Of a stretch of 60,198 nt of DNA, positions 35,391-44,661 are shown piece after piece. The notes below the pieces were generated by a model. That model did no database searches. It saw nothing but the letters and a program-made list of their open reading frames with translations, and was not told where the DNA came from. A program made the translations under genes and the position numbers. Origin of the DNA: Clostridia bacterium (GTDB lineage Bacteria > Bacillota > Clostridia > Christensenellales > CAG-314); assembly GCA_028703495.1 (NCBI GenBank), contig JAQVMT010000011.1, positions 1 to 60,198 on the forward strand, read 5' to 3'. Numbering within the stretch: the first letter of the stretch is position 1; each line of letters begins with the position of its first letter.

Positions 35391-36251
35391 ATGAATATGA
35401 TAATCGACAAGCTATATGAAGCGGCGGTGCAAAATTCGGCGGTATGTATCGGATTGGATACGATTTTAAAATATCTGCCCGACTGTATCGCAAAAAGCGG
35501 GTTGAGCGATTGCGACAAGCTGTTTGCGTTTAACAAGGAGATAATCGACAAGACTTATGATATTGTTGCCTGTTACAAGGTGCAAATCGCCTGTTATGAG
35601 AGCTTGGGAGTTGTCGGACTTGCGGCATATCGGTCGACCTTGGAGTACGCAAGGAGCAAGGGCTGTGTGGTGATTGCCGATGTAAAGCGCGGCGATATCT
35701 TCTCCACGCAGGAGCAGTACGCAAAGGCGCACCTGTCGGGCGACTTCGAAGCGGACATTGTTACGTTAAATGCGTATATGGGCGAGGACACGATAATACC
35801 CTTTGAAAAATATCTGGGCGATAAGGGCTTGTTCGCGCTTGTCAAGACGTCCAATCCGAGCGGAAAGGACTTTCAGGATCTTGAGCTTATAAGCGGCGAA
35901 CCGCTTTATATCGCGGTGGGACGCAAGGTTTCCGAGTGGGGTGAAAGGTCCCTCGGAAGCTGTGGCTTTTCCAATATAGGCGCGGTTGTCGGTTGTACCT
36001 ATCCGAAGGAGTTTGCGGCGCTCAAAAAAGTTATGCCACGGACGTTCTTCCTCGTTCCCGGTTACGGAGCGCAGGGCGGAAGCGCGGCAGACCTTGCAGA
36101 GATCTTTGGCGACGGCGTTTGCGGTGTTGTCAATTCCTCGAGGCAAATCCTCTGCGCATATAAGGGAAAGGGCGACGATGACTTTGCCGCATATTCGAGA
36201 GCGGAAACGCTCAAAATGGCGGCAGACCTTAAAAGTGTGATAGGTAAATAG
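35391..36251 (+). CDS. pyrF: Orotidine 5'-phosphate decarboxylase (subfamily 2)
   Basis: A 286-residue decarboxylase making UMP from OMP. The long form is typical of the PyrF subfamily 2. CIGLDTILKYLPD at the N-terminus, VIADVKRGDIFSTQEQYA with the catalytic Lys and Asp (about 87-104), and VVGCTYPKE, VPGYGAQGGSA, phosphate-binding at about 205-235. GAGG lies eight bases before the ATG. It is 56 bases before pyrK. Confidence 0.94.
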   Translation: MNMIIDKLYEAAVQNSAVCIGLDTILKYLPDCIAKSGLSDCDKLFAFNKEIIDKTYDIVACYKVQIACYESLGVVGLAAYRSTLEYARSKGCVVIADVKRGDIFSTQEQYAKAHLSGDFEADIVTLNAYMGEDTIIPFEKYLGDKGLFALVKTSNPSGKDFQDLELISGEPLYIAVGRKVSEWGERSLGSCGFSNIGAVVGCTYPKEFAALKKVMPRTFFLVPGYGAQGGSAADLAEIFGDGVCGVVNSSRQILCAYKGKGDDDFAAYSRAETLKMAADLKSVIGK

Positions 36252-36307
36252 GGAATCGAGCTGTCCGATAAGAGAAACGCGAACGCAACAAAGCGAAGAG
36301 GGAGATT

Positions 36308-37021
36308 ATGGAGTACGGCAAGGTTAGAGTTAAATCCAATTACAAGCTCAGCGACGGAGTTTTCATACTGTCGGCAGAGGGCGCGGAGCTGCCCAAGCAG
36401 GCAGGTCAATTCTATATGCTCAAAGCATCGGACTTTTCCGAGCCTTTTTTGCCTCGTCCTATAAGCGTTTTCGATGTGAGGGACGGTTGCGTGGACTTTT
36501 TGATCGAGGTCGTCGGCAAAGGAACGCAAGCTTTGATGAGCTTAAAGGCGGGCGATGAGTTGGAGATGTTCGGTGCGTTGGGCAACGGCTTTCCCGATGA
36601 AAAACGCGACGCCGTGTTAATCGGAGGCGGAACGGGTTGCGCTCCGCTGTTGTATTTGGCTAAAACCTTGGGTAAGCGCAAGACGATTTACTTGGGATTT
36701 AATCAAAGGGATGCGGTTTCGGACTACTTGCTCGAACGGTTCGACGGTATTTGCGACAAAGTAGTAGTAATTTACGGCGGTTTTGTTACCGAGGATGTGA
36801 TTTACTCCGAGGATGCCGTATATTACGCCTGCGGAAGAGAAGCGATGATGAAGGTTTTGAAGCAAAAAGCCGACGATTTTGGCACGAAAATGTACCTTTC
36901 ATACGGAAACAGAATGGCTTGCGGCGTGGGTGCGTGTGTTTGTTGCGTGGTCAAAACCGTTGACGGCAATAAACGAGCCTGCAAGGAAGGCCCCGTATTC
37001 GACAGTCGCTTGTTGGTTTGA
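36308..37021 (+). CDS. pyrK: Dihydroorotate dehydrogenase electron transfer subunit
   Basis: A 237-residue flavoprotein that passes electrons from PyrD to NAD. FAD-binding region with RPISVFDV (about 55-62), NAD-binding Gly-rich GGGTGCAPLL (about 104-113) and a [2Fe-2S] site near the C-terminus, ACGVGACVCCVVKT. This pairing shows the class 1B dihydroorotate dehydrogenase. GGGAG precedes the start. pyrD follows after a 199-base gap. Confidence 0.95.
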   Translation: MEYGKVRVKSNYKLSDGVFILSAEGAELPKQAGQFYMLKASDFSEPFLPRPISVFDVRDGCVDFLIEVVGKGTQALMSLKAGDELEMFGALGNGFPDEKRDAVLIGGGTGCAPLLYLAKTLGKRKTIYLGFNQRDAVSDYLLERFDGICDKVVVIYGGFVTEDVIYSEDAVYYACGREAMMKVLKQKADDFGTKMYLSYGNRMACGVGACVCCVVKTVDGNKRACKEGPVFDSRLLV

Positions 37022-37220
37022 CTTTGCTCAATCGCGGCGGTCAACGTGCGGTATGCGGAAGCTATATTGCAAAGCCGTTTTCGATAGTGACAATAAAATA
37101 TAAGTCTGTGCATTGATTTGATTATTGAGTTTATCCAAAGCGCAGGTTCAGTTGCGTTTTCTGTTGAAGTCGGTATTGCAGTTAATGCATATTTATGCTT
37201 TTGAAAAGGAAAGGAATACT

Positions 37221-38120
37221 ATGAACGTATTGGAAACGACATTTGCGGGCGTAAAGCTTAAAAATCCCGTTATTACGGCTTCGGGGACATTCGGGTTCGG
37301 CGAGGAGTATAACGAGCTTTATGATGTCGGCAGTTTGGGCGCGATTACGGGAAAGGGCTTAACGCTTTTGTCGAGCGAGGGCAACGACGGTGTGAGAGTT
37401 TGGGAAACTCCCTCGGGAATGCTGAACAGCGTGGGACTTCAAAACATCGGCGTGCGCAAATTCGTCGAGCAGAGCCACAAAATGCGCCGATTCGGAACTG
37501 TCGTTATCGCAAATCTCGGCGGACACAGCACGGAGGAATACCTTGAAGCGGCGGAAATTCTCAACGCGGCGGACATCGATATTCTTGAGCTTAATGTTTC
37601 CTGTCCAAACATCAAAAGCGGCGGAATGCAGTTCGGCGCAAATCCCGAATTGCTGTACAAGCTGACCGCAGAGGTAAAGGAAATAACGCGATTTCCGATG
37701 ATTGTAAAGCTGACTCCAAATGCTCGGAACATTGTCGAAGCTGCACAGGCGGCGGAGTCCGCGGGTGCGGAGGGAGTGAGTCTTGTCAATACCTTTTTGG
37801 GTATGGCGATCGACACCGAAAGCAGGAAAGCGGTGTTTGATAATGTTTACGCAGGACTCTCGGGAGCGGCTATTATGCCGATTGCCCTAAGAATGGTTCA
37901 TCAGGTAGCCAAAGCGGTGAAAATCGATGTTTTGGGTATGGGTGGCATTTGCACGACGAACGACGCCTTGCAATTTATTATGGCGGGAGCCAAAGCCGTC
38001 GCCGTAGGAAGCGCGTGCTTTGCAAATCCGACCGCGCCATTGCAAATAATCGAGGGTTTAAACGACTACTGCGCCAAGCACGGCTTGAAAAACATCGGCG
38101 AAATAAGAGGAATTGTTTAA
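37221..38120 (+). CDS. pyrD: Dihydroorotate dehydrogenase, class 1B catalytic subunit
   Basis: A 299-residue FMN protein. Motifs: NPVITASGTFGFGEEY, ELNVSCPNIKSGG with the catalytic Cys of class 1B (about 127), IVKLTPNA with the conserved Lys, and IDVLGMGGICTTNDA near the FMN phosphate site. The start at 37221 has AAGGAAAGG upstream; an ATG 32 codons earlier adds residues that do not fit. Works with PyrK. Its 3' end is partly duplicated in the spacer. Confidence 0.96.
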   Translation: MNVLETTFAGVKLKNPVITASGTFGFGEEYNELYDVGSLGAITGKGLTLLSSEGNDGVRVWETPSGMLNSVGLQNIGVRKFVEQSHKMRRFGTVVIANLGGHSTEEYLEAAEILNAADIDILELNVSCPNIKSGGMQFGANPELLYKLTAEVKEITRFPMIVKLTPNARNIVEAAQAAESAGAEGVSLVNTFLGMAIDTESRKAVFDNVYAGLSGAAIMPIALRMVHQVAKAVKIDVLGMGGICTTNDALQFIMAGAKAVAVGSACFANPTAPLQIIEGLNDYCAKHGLKNIGEIRGIV

Positions 38121-38199
38121 GCGTTGCTTTGTGCCGTTTGTATGCGAAAGGGCATTATTGCATATGCGCAACAAGAGGGATTGTGAAAGCGTTGCTATA
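38102..38199. repeat. Duplication of the 3' end of pyrD
   Basis: About 29 bases spanning the last codons and stop (38102-38130, AATAAGAGGAATTGTTTAAG and on) recur at 38170-38198 with about five substitutions (offset 68), including conversion of the stop to GAA. Confidence 0.75.
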
Positions 38200-38270
38200 G
38201 CAAACAACGTGGATTAAATTATCGGCATTATAATTTCGGAGCGAAAGTCGTTTATTTTAAGAGGTGAGTT

Positions 38271-38873
38271 ATGGAATATATAGGAAAGGAAAAAGAGGTT
38301 TACGATATATTAAAGCAAACCGAGGCATTCTTGGAGGGGCATTTCCTGCTTTCGAGCGGACTGCACAGTGCGGGCTACTGCCAATGTGCAAAGCTTTTGC
38401 GGTATCCACAGCTTGCCGAAAGGGTTTTAAAAACGGTTGCCGAGCAGGTTAGAAACGTTGCGGTTGACGTAGTTTGCGGACCTGCCATGGGTGGCGTCAT
38501 CGTCAGCTATGAATTGGGCAGGCAGCTTGGAAAGGAGAGCATCTTCACCGAGCGTGTGGACGGTGTAATGCAGCTTCGCCGCGGATTTACCGTAGAAAAG
38601 GGAGCAAAAGTCCTTATCACCGAGGACGTCGTTACCACGGGAAAGTCCACAATGGAAACAGTGAAAGCCCTTACCGATATGGGCGCGGACGTGGTCGGCG
38701 TTTGCTGCATAGCAGACAGGCGCGGAGACGGTTGCGTGTTGGAATTGCCCGTGTATTCTGCAATAAGGCTTTACATCGCGACATATGCGGCGGAGGACTG
38801 TCCGTTGTGCAAGGAGGGCAAGCCCTTGGTTAAGCCGGGAAGTCGCAAGGAATTGTCGGTTGGTAATAGATAG
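38271..38873 (+). CDS. pyrE: Orotate phosphoribosyltransferase
   Basis: A 200-residue type-I phosphoribosyltransferase. PRPP loop VLITEDVVTTGKSTMETV (about 120-137), LLSSGLHSAGYCQCAKLL near residue 26 and VVCGPAMGGVIVSYEL near 70. It joins orotate and PRPP. GAGGTG lies four bases before the ATG. Repeats of TAGATAG/CAGTAGATG occur in the spacer before purE. Confidence 0.95.
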   Translation: MEYIGKEKEVYDILKQTEAFLEGHFLLSSGLHSAGYCQCAKLLRYPQLAERVLKTVAEQVRNVAVDVVCGPAMGGVIVSYELGRQLGKESIFTERVDGVMQLRRGFTVEKGAKVLITEDVVTTGKSTMETVKALTDMGADVVGVCCIADRRGDGCVLELPVYSAIRLYIATYAAEDCPLCKEGKPLVKPGSRKELSVGNR

Positions 38874-38974
38874 TAGATAGATTACAGTAGATGGATAAAA
38901 GTAATACAGATTAAGTTAGCAGTCGACAGCAGATGAATAATATTGGCAGTTGGCAAAAACGGGAGATAAACAAT

Positions 38975-39469
38975 ATGAAATGTATTGCAATCGTAATGGG
39001 AAGCAAGAGCGATTTGAACATCGCAAAGAAGGCAATCAAAATATTGGACGATTTTGATGCGCCCTATGCGGTGAGAGTTATTTCGGCGCACAGATCACCA
39101 ATCGAGGCAATTGACTTTGCCCGTAACGCGTACGACAACGGCTTCGGCGCGATAATTGCAATCGCAGGAAAGGCGGCGCACTTGGGCGGCGTTTTGGCTT
39201 CAAGCACTGCTCTGCCTGTTATCGGCGTTCCCGTTTCGGCAAGCGAATTGGACGGAATGGATGCACTGCTTTCAACGGTGCAAATGCCGTCGGGCGTTCC
39301 CGTGGCTACCGTTGCTATAAACGGAGGTGCAAATTCCGCGCTGCTTGCCCTTCAAATGCTTGCTATCGACGACCAAGATCTTTATAATAAACTGGTCGAG
39401 TATAAAGAGGAAATGAGCGTAAGCGTTCAAGACGACGATGACGAAATAAGGCAAATGTACGTCAAGTAG
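38975..39469 (+). CDS. purE: N5-carboxyaminoimidazole ribonucleotide mutase
   Basis: A 164-residue PurE. VMGSKSDLNIAKKA at the N-terminus, VISAHRSPIEA (about 37-47) and IAGKAAHLGGVLAS are the mutase signature. No purK is present in the window, so it is either elsewhere or this enzyme is used differently. Start at 38975 with GGGAG eight bases upstream; an ATG 14 codons earlier would add unrelated residues. It marks the switch from pyr to pur genes. Confidence 0.94.
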   Translation: MKCIAIVMGSKSDLNIAKKAIKILDDFDAPYAVRVISAHRSPIEAIDFARNAYDNGFGAIIAIAGKAAHLGGVLASSTALPVIGVPVSASELDGMDALLSTVQMPSGVPVATVAINGGANSALLALQMLAIDDQDLYNKLVEYKEEMSVSVQDDDDEIRQMYVK

Positions 39470-39593
39470 CGACTCGCACGAATAAGCAAGCAAATCGATA
39501 AAAAAGGCACAGATATTAATACGATAAATTAGTAAGTGAGCATAATTTACTGCCCACGGACTTTTTATTTTTAAAAACAGAAAGGAGAAGAAT

Positions 39594-40271
39594 ATGGAAC
39601 TAGTTTACAAGGGAAAGACGAAGAATGTGTACAAGAAAGACAACGGAAATTATGTGTTGAAGTTTAAGGACGATGTGACGGGCGAAAACGGTGTTTTCGA
39701 TCCTGGCGCAAACACGGTCGGACTAAGTATCGAGGGCGTAGGAAACATTAATTTGAGAATGTCCGTATTTTTCTTTGAAAAGCTTAAGAAAATGGGAATC
39801 GAAACCCACTACATTTCGGCGGATTTATCGGATAACACAATGGAGGTTTTGCCCGCGAAGGTTTTTGGCAAGGGACTTGAGGTTATTTGCAGGCGCAGAG
39901 CGGTGGGAAGCTTTTACCGCAGATACAGTGCTTATGTTGAGGAGGGCGCGTTGCTGCCTTACTACGTCGAGATGACCTTTAAAGACGATGATAAGGGAGA
40001 TCCGTTGGTAACTCAGCAGGGCTTGGAAGTGCTTAACGTAATGTCAAAGAGTCAGTATGAGGCAACCGAAGCCCTGACAAAAGCTATCACCGAGGTGGTA
40101 AACGAGGTAATGGAAGAAAAGGGAATGGAGCTTTACGACATCAAGTTCGAATTCGGTTACTACGGAGATAAGGTAATACTAATCGACGAGATAGCTTCGG
40201 GAAATATGAGAGTCTACAAAGACGGCAAATATATACAGCCCTTGGTTTTGTCCGAGCTGTTTTTTAAGTAG
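39594..40271 (+). CDS. purC: SAICAR synthetase
   Basis: A 225-residue short-form Pur[21 protein letters not shown] (residues 4-23) is the N-terminal ATP site, with [15 protein letters not shown] near 98-112 and [18 protein letters not shown] near the C-terminus. It joins aspartate to CAIR. AAAGGAG lies about seven bases upstream. purF starts 16 bases later. Confidence 0.95.
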   Translation: MELVYKGKTKNVYKKDNGNYVLKFKDDVTGENGVFDPGANTVGLSIEGVGNINLRMSVFFFEKLKKMGIETHYISADLSDNTMEVLPAKVFGKGLEVICRRRAVGSFYRRYSAYVEEGALLPYYVEMTFKDDDKGDPLVTQQGLEVLNVMSKSQYEATEALTKAITEVVNEVMEEKGMELYDIKFEFGYYGDKVILIDEIASGNMRVYKDGKYIQPLVLSELFFK

Positions 40272-40287
40272 GCATTGAGGTATGAAA

Positions 40288-41658
40288 ATGCAGAAATTAC
40301 ATGAAGAATGCGGAGTTTTCGGAATCGCCGGAAACACGAAAAGCGGAGTTGCCCCCTTGACGTACTACGGACTTTTTGCCCTTCAGCACAGAGGACAGGA
40401 GAGTGCGGGAATTGTGGTAAACGACAACGGCGACTTCCGCTCATACAAGGACGTCGGACTTGTCAACGACGTGTTCACTCAAGAAGTAATGGACAGACTA
40501 GGCGAAGGAAATATGGCGATCGGACACGTCAGATACGGTACCGGTGTACATTCGCGCCTAAATTCCCAGCCGATTGTGGTTAATCACATGATGGGCAAGA
40601 TGGCTATCGCTCACAACGGAAACATAACCAACGCCGATGAGCTTCGGAACGAGTTGGAGATGAACGGAATGATTTTCCACACCTCAAGCGATACCGAGCT
40701 TATCGCATATATGATTATCAGAGAGCGGCTGCACACAGACACGCTTGAAGAAGCAATCAGGTTGGCGATGCCGCACATAAAGGGTGCGTATTCTCTTATC
40801 ATAATGTCGCACAACAAGCTTATCGGAGTTAGGGACGGTTACGGCTTCAGACCTCTTTGCATAGGCAGAATGAAGGACAAAAGCTATGTTTTGGCATCCG
40901 AAAGCTGCGCTTTGGATGCGGTTGACGCCAAATTCGTCCGCGATGTAAAGGCAGGTGAAATCGTGGTGTTTGACGGAGAAAATATGAGTAGCGTTTGTGA
41001 CCACTGTGGCAAAAAGCCCAAGTCGCTGTGCGTGTTCGAATACATTTACTTCGCACGGCCCGATTCGGTCATCGACGGCTGTTCGGTGCAAAAAGCCAGA
41101 AACAGAGCAGGCGAGTTGTTGGCAAAAGCCTATCCCGTCGAAGCCGACGTTGTAATCGGTGTTCCCGATTCGGGATTGGATTGTGCAATCGGCTATGCCA
41201 AGGAATCCGGCATACCCTACGGCGTGGGCTTTATCAAGAACAAGTACATCGGCAGAACCTTTATCGCACCCGGACAGAAAAAGAGAGAGGAGAGAGTGCG
41301 AATCAAGCTTAATCCCGTTACCGAAACTGTTAAGGGAAAGAGAGTCGTGCTTATCGACGATTCCATTGTGCGCGGAACGACCAGCGCACGTATAGTAAAG
41401 CTTTTGCGCGAAGCCGGTGCCAAGGAAGTGCATATGCGTGTCAGCGCGCCTCCCTTCATTAATCCTTGCTTTTACGGCACGGACATAGCATCAAAGGACG
41501 TCTTGATTGCCTGTACACACACTCTTGACGAGATTGTAAAGAAAATCAACGTAGACAGCTTGGGCTATTTGAGCTTGGAGGACGCCAAGAAAATCGCGCA
41601 GGGTGGCGAGTGTGGCTATTGCACGGCTTGCTTCGACGGAGAATACCCCGAGGTTTAA
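40288..41658 (+). CDS. purF: Amidophosphoribosyltransferase
   Basis: A 456-residue PurF, first step of purine synthesis. The N-terminal glutaminase has HEECGVFGIAG with the nucleophile Cys (residue 8; short N-terminal peptide removed in the family). Iron-sulfur Cys appear in CDHCGKKPKSLCVFEY and CGYCTACF near the end, as in the Bacillus-type enzyme. PRPP loop VVLIDDSIVRGTTSARIV near 340-357. The start at 40288 is seven bases after GAGG; the ATG two codons earlier is only one base after it. Confidence 0.95.
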   Translation: MQKLHEECGVFGIAGNTKSGVAPLTYYGLFALQHRGQESAGIVVNDNGDFRSYKDVGLVNDVFTQEVMDRLGEGNMAIGHVRYGTGVHSRLNSQPIVVNHMMGKMAIAHNGNITNADELRNELEMNGMIFHTSSDTELIAYMIIRERLHTDTLEEAIRLAMPHIKGAYSLIIMSHNKLIGVRDGYGFRPLCIGRMKDKSYVLASESCALDAVDAKFVRDVKAGEIVVFDGENMSSVCDHCGKKPKSLCVFEYIYFARPDSVIDGCSVQKARNRAGELLAKAYPVEADVVIGVPDSGLDCAIGYAKESGIPYGVGFIKNKYIGRTFIAPGQKKREERVRIKLNPVTETVKGKRVVLIDDSIVRGTTSARIVKLLREAGAKEVHMRVSAPPFINPCFYGTDIASKDVLIACTHTLDEIVKKINVDSLGYLSLEDAKKIAQGGECGYCTACFDGEYPEV

Positions 41659-41803
41659 CAGCTACGATTTGGTGCGTGATATCGAGTAAAGTTGCGTATT
41701 TGTGTAATCGTTACGATAATTGGCTTTACAATGATAAACGTAACGTTGCGTATGCCATAACTAAATAAAGTAGGTACGAATTAGTACCTTTCGTAACGCC
41801 GGT

Positions 41804-41880
41804 AAAAAGGCTAAGACATATGCAAATAAAAAGGCTAAGCCGTTTGTTAGTAAAAAGGCAAAGCCGTTAAGATAGATATA
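41804..41880. repeat. 24-bp tandem repeat in the purF-purM spacer
   Basis: AAAAAGGCTAAG starts at 41804, 41828 and 41852 (exact 24-base period; the last copy has AAAAAGGCAAAG). GGCT-A-AGCC is a small palindrome within the unit. The similar AGGCTACGCCGTTT at about 8427 and AGGCTTGAGCCGTG at 52822 hint at a dispersed family. The rest of the 284-base spacer has nothing else clear. Confidence 0.85.
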
Positions 41881-41942
41881 AAAATAGTAATATAAGCCGT
41901 AGATTTTGTGGTAATTATAAGAAACGAACAAAAGGAGCGCGT

Positions 41943-42989
41943 ATGAAATCGCATAGTGAAAGTTACAAGCAAGCCGGTGTAGACATCACCGCAGGTTACA
42001 AATCGGTCGAGCTGATGAAACAGCATATCGCAAGAACCAAGACTGTCGAGGTTTTGGGTGGAATCGGCGGATTCGGCGGAATGTGTATGCCCGATTTGAC
42101 TGGTATTTCCCAACCCGTGCTGGTGAGCGGCACCGATGGCGTCGGAACCAAGCTTAAAATCGCATTTTTGACAGGCAAGCACGACACTGTGGGCATTGAC
42201 TGCGTGGCTATGTGCGTAAACGACATTATATGTGCAGGCGCGCGCCCTCTGTTCTTTTTGGACTATATCGCGTGCGGCAAGAACTTCCCCGAGAGGATCG
42301 AAAGCCTTGTAAAGGGCGTTGCCGACGGCTGTGTTATGAGCGGTTGCGCTCTTGTCGGAGGAGAAACAGCCGAAATGCCGGGTTTTTACGCAGTGGACGA
42401 ATACGACATTGCGGGCTTTGCCGTGGGAGTCGTGGATAAGGACAAGATGCTTAATAAGAGCGATGTGGTTTGCGGTTGCAAGCTGATAGCCTTGCCCTCG
42501 TCGGGCGTCCACTCCAACGGCTTTTCTCTAATAAGAAAGGTTTTGGACGTTGAAAACAGAGATCTTTCCTTACCGATAGCCGAACTCGGCGGCAAGAGCT
42601 TGGGTGAAGAACTGCTTACGCCCACGCGCATTTACGTCAAGCCGATTTTGGAGCTTTTAAAGCAAGTAAAAATTTGCGGCATTTCGCATATTACAGGCGG
42701 AGGATTTTTCGAAAACATTCCGCGTTGTATGGAGAACGGGTTGGGCGCGAGAATTTACCGCGGCTTGGATATTCCTCCGATTTTCGACTACATTCGAAAG
42801 TGCGGCGACATTTCCTTAAGGGATATGTACAACACCTTCAATATGGGCGTGGGTATGGTTATCGCCGTTCGCCCCGAGGACGAGGATAAGAGCTTGCGCG
42901 TATTGAGCGATTGCGGCGAAAAGCCCTTTGTTTTGGGCGAAGTAGTAAGCACCGACGAAGGCGTTATATTTGACGATGCGTTACTTTAA
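41943..42989 (+). CDS. purM: AIR synthetase
   Basis: A 348-residue PurM that closes FGAM to AIR. VSGTDGVGTKLKIAFLTGK (about 61-79), CVNDIICAGARPLFFLDY and GGETAEMPGFY are standard. An internal HITGGGFFENIPR near 240 is the second ATP site block. Start at 41943 with AAAGGAGCG just upstream. It is followed by the PurN-PurO gene after 118 bases. Confidence 0.96.
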   Translation: MKSHSESYKQAGVDITAGYKSVELMKQHIARTKTVEVLGGIGGFGGMCMPDLTGISQPVLVSGTDGVGTKLKIAFLTGKHDTVGIDCVAMCVNDIICAGARPLFFLDYIACGKNFPERIESLVKGVADGCVMSGCALVGGETAEMPGFYAVDEYDIAGFAVGVVDKDKMLNKSDVVCGCKLIALPSSGVHSNGFSLIRKVLDVENRDLSLPIAELGGKSLGEELLTPTRIYVKPILELLKQVKICGISHITGGGFFENIPRCMENGLGARIYRGLDIPPIFDYIRKCGDISLRDMYNTFNMGVGMVIAVRPEDEDKSLRVLSDCGEKPFVLGEVVSTDEGVIFDDALL

Positions 42990-43107
42990 AATTAAGGCAA
43001 GCCGCTATTAGACAACGCGCGAAAAAATGGCTGTTAGGCAACGGAGAAGGTGCAAAACCGTGCATTTGCCTATGCTATGGCGCGATTGCATTATATGTGA
43101 GGATGAT

Positions 43108-44412
43108 ATGGAAAAGACAAGGATTGCCGTGTTGGTATCGGGCGGCGGAACAAATTTACAGGCATTGATTGACCGAAGCGATGTGATTTTAAACGGTGAG
43201 ATTGTGTTGGTGGTGTCCGATCGCAAGGCTTACGCGACCGAAAGGGCACAAAAAGCGGGAATCGAGGCTCAAACACTTGTAAAAGGCAAGGATTTTGCAG
43301 AAAATCTGTTGAAGTTGCTCAAAAGCAGGCGAATCGAGCTGATTGTGCTTGCAGGCTTTTTGAGTATATTGAGCGGCGAAATTCTAACAGAATACCGAGG
43401 CAAAATTATTAACGTTCATCCGTCGCTTATTCCAAAGCACTGCGGCAAGGGATTTTACGGGCTGAAGGTGCATGAGGATGTGCTCAACTGCGGCGATGCC
43501 GTTACCGGTGCGACCGTGCATATGGTAAACGAGGTGACCGACGGCGGCAGAATTCTTGTGCAAAGAAGCTTGGAGGTGTATGAGAGCGACACTCCCGAAG
43601 CCCTTCAAAAGAGAGTAATGGAAAGGTGTGAGTGGAAGCTGTTGCCGAAAATGACCGAGAACGAGGCAAAGCGCATTGCATATGCCAAAAGCGGTGCAAA
43701 GCTCTGTTGCGAAAGCTTTGAGGGACTGCTTGCGAGCAATTCCTATCCGGGCAGAGGCGTTGCAATAGGTAAAACGCCCGACGGCAGTAGCGACGTCATT
43801 GTGTATTTCATTATGGGTAGGAGCTTCAACAGCCGCAACCGCGCTTTTGTCGAGAGCGACAGGGGCGTTGACATTGTCTTTTTGCATCCCGACAAGGTAG
43901 AGGACGCGTCGCTGGTGTTTTACTCGCCGATCGTGTTTGAAAAGGGCTATGCGATTGTAACCAACGGCGATCAAACGGACACGATTGCCGATTTTGTGCG
44001 TGACGGCGATCAAACTCCCTTTGTTAACGCTCTGCTCACGCGGACTTACGAGCCCGATAATCCCAACTTTACGCCCCGAATCAGCGGTATAATATACCCG
44101 AATGGCGGTGTTTACGGTGATTTCTCGCTTTCAATGCTCAAGAGAAACGCTTTCGGCGAGAGCGAGAGGGATTTTTACAATTTTGGTTTTGAAAACGGCT
44201 TCGGAAGGTTCATTCACACCTACGAAAGCGACGGCAACCCCTTGCCGACCTACGACAAAGAACCGCATCTCGTAGACGTCGAAAACGACATCGATGCATA
44301 TGCCGAAAAGCTTTGGAACAGCCTTAATCCCGACAACAAAGTCGCGCTTGCCGTCTGCTACATCGACGTAAAAACAAGAAACCGCAAAATTGTTATAAAG
44401 AACAAAGCGTAG
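43108..44412 (+). CDS. purN: Fused GAR transformylase (PurN) and PurO-type IMP cyclohydrolase
   Basis: A 434-residue two-domain protein. Residues 1-183 are PurN: VLVSGGGTNLQAL, INVHPSLIPKHCG with Asn102 and His104, and GATVHMVNEVTDGGRIL with Asp145, the catalytic set. Residues about 204-434 match bacterial PurO-type IMP cyclohydrolase: LLASNSYPGRGVAIGKTPDG, YFIMGRSFNSRNR, VTNGDQTDTIADF, TPRISGIIYPNGG and AYAEKLWNSLNPDNKVALAV. The two are joined without a stop or frameshift. GAR formylation is step 3 and IMP cyclisation is the last step. The next gene supplies AICAR transformylase, so the pair replaces bifunctional PurH. GAGG precedes the ATG. Confidence 0.88.
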   Translation: MEKTRIAVLVSGGGTNLQALIDRSDVILNGEIVLVVSDRKAYATERAQKAGIEAQTLVKGKDFAENLLKLLKSRRIELIVLAGFLSILSGEILTEYRGKIINVHPSLIPKHCGKGFYGLKVHEDVLNCGDAVTGATVHMVNEVTDGGRILVQRSLEVYESDTPEALQKRVMERCEWKLLPKMTENEAKRIAYAKSGAKLCCESFEGLLASNSYPGRGVAIGKTPDGSSDVIVYFIMGRSFNSRNRAFVESDRGVDIVFLHPDKVEDASLVFYSPIVFEKGYAIVTNGDQTDTIADFVRDGDQTPFVNALLTRTYEPDNPNFTPRISGIIYPNGGVYGDFSLSMLKRNAFGESERDFYNFGFENGFGRFIHTYESDGNPLPTYDKEPHLVDVENDIDAYAEKLWNSLNPDNKVALAVCYIDVKTRNRKIVIKNKA

Positions 44413-44537
44413 GAAAACGAGCCGATCGGTTGATATTAACGGCGGAACACAGGCTTGTTATAAAGAACAAGGTGTAGGAAAACGACGAACGCAAAATTGT
44501 TATTAAGAACAAGGCGAAGACAAACGATGCCGACCGT
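44382..44537. repeat. Three copies of the purN/purO 3' end
   Basis: The final codons and stop at 44382-44431 (CGCAAAATTGTTATAAAG onward) recur in part at 44453-44486 and more fully at 44489-44537. Copy 3 extends as far as a matching CCGA-CGGTT at its end. The copies differ by a few substitutions and none continues the frame of the enzyme. Confidence 0.92.
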
Positions 44538-44661
44538 TAAGTTTAAATAAATCGGAAATCATTATTCAATCGCTATTTGCTTACAACGGACAAGAGAGCA
44601 AAAGCGGTTGGACACAAATCTGAAAATGCAAAGTAATCATGATACTGAAAGGAATAGAAAA

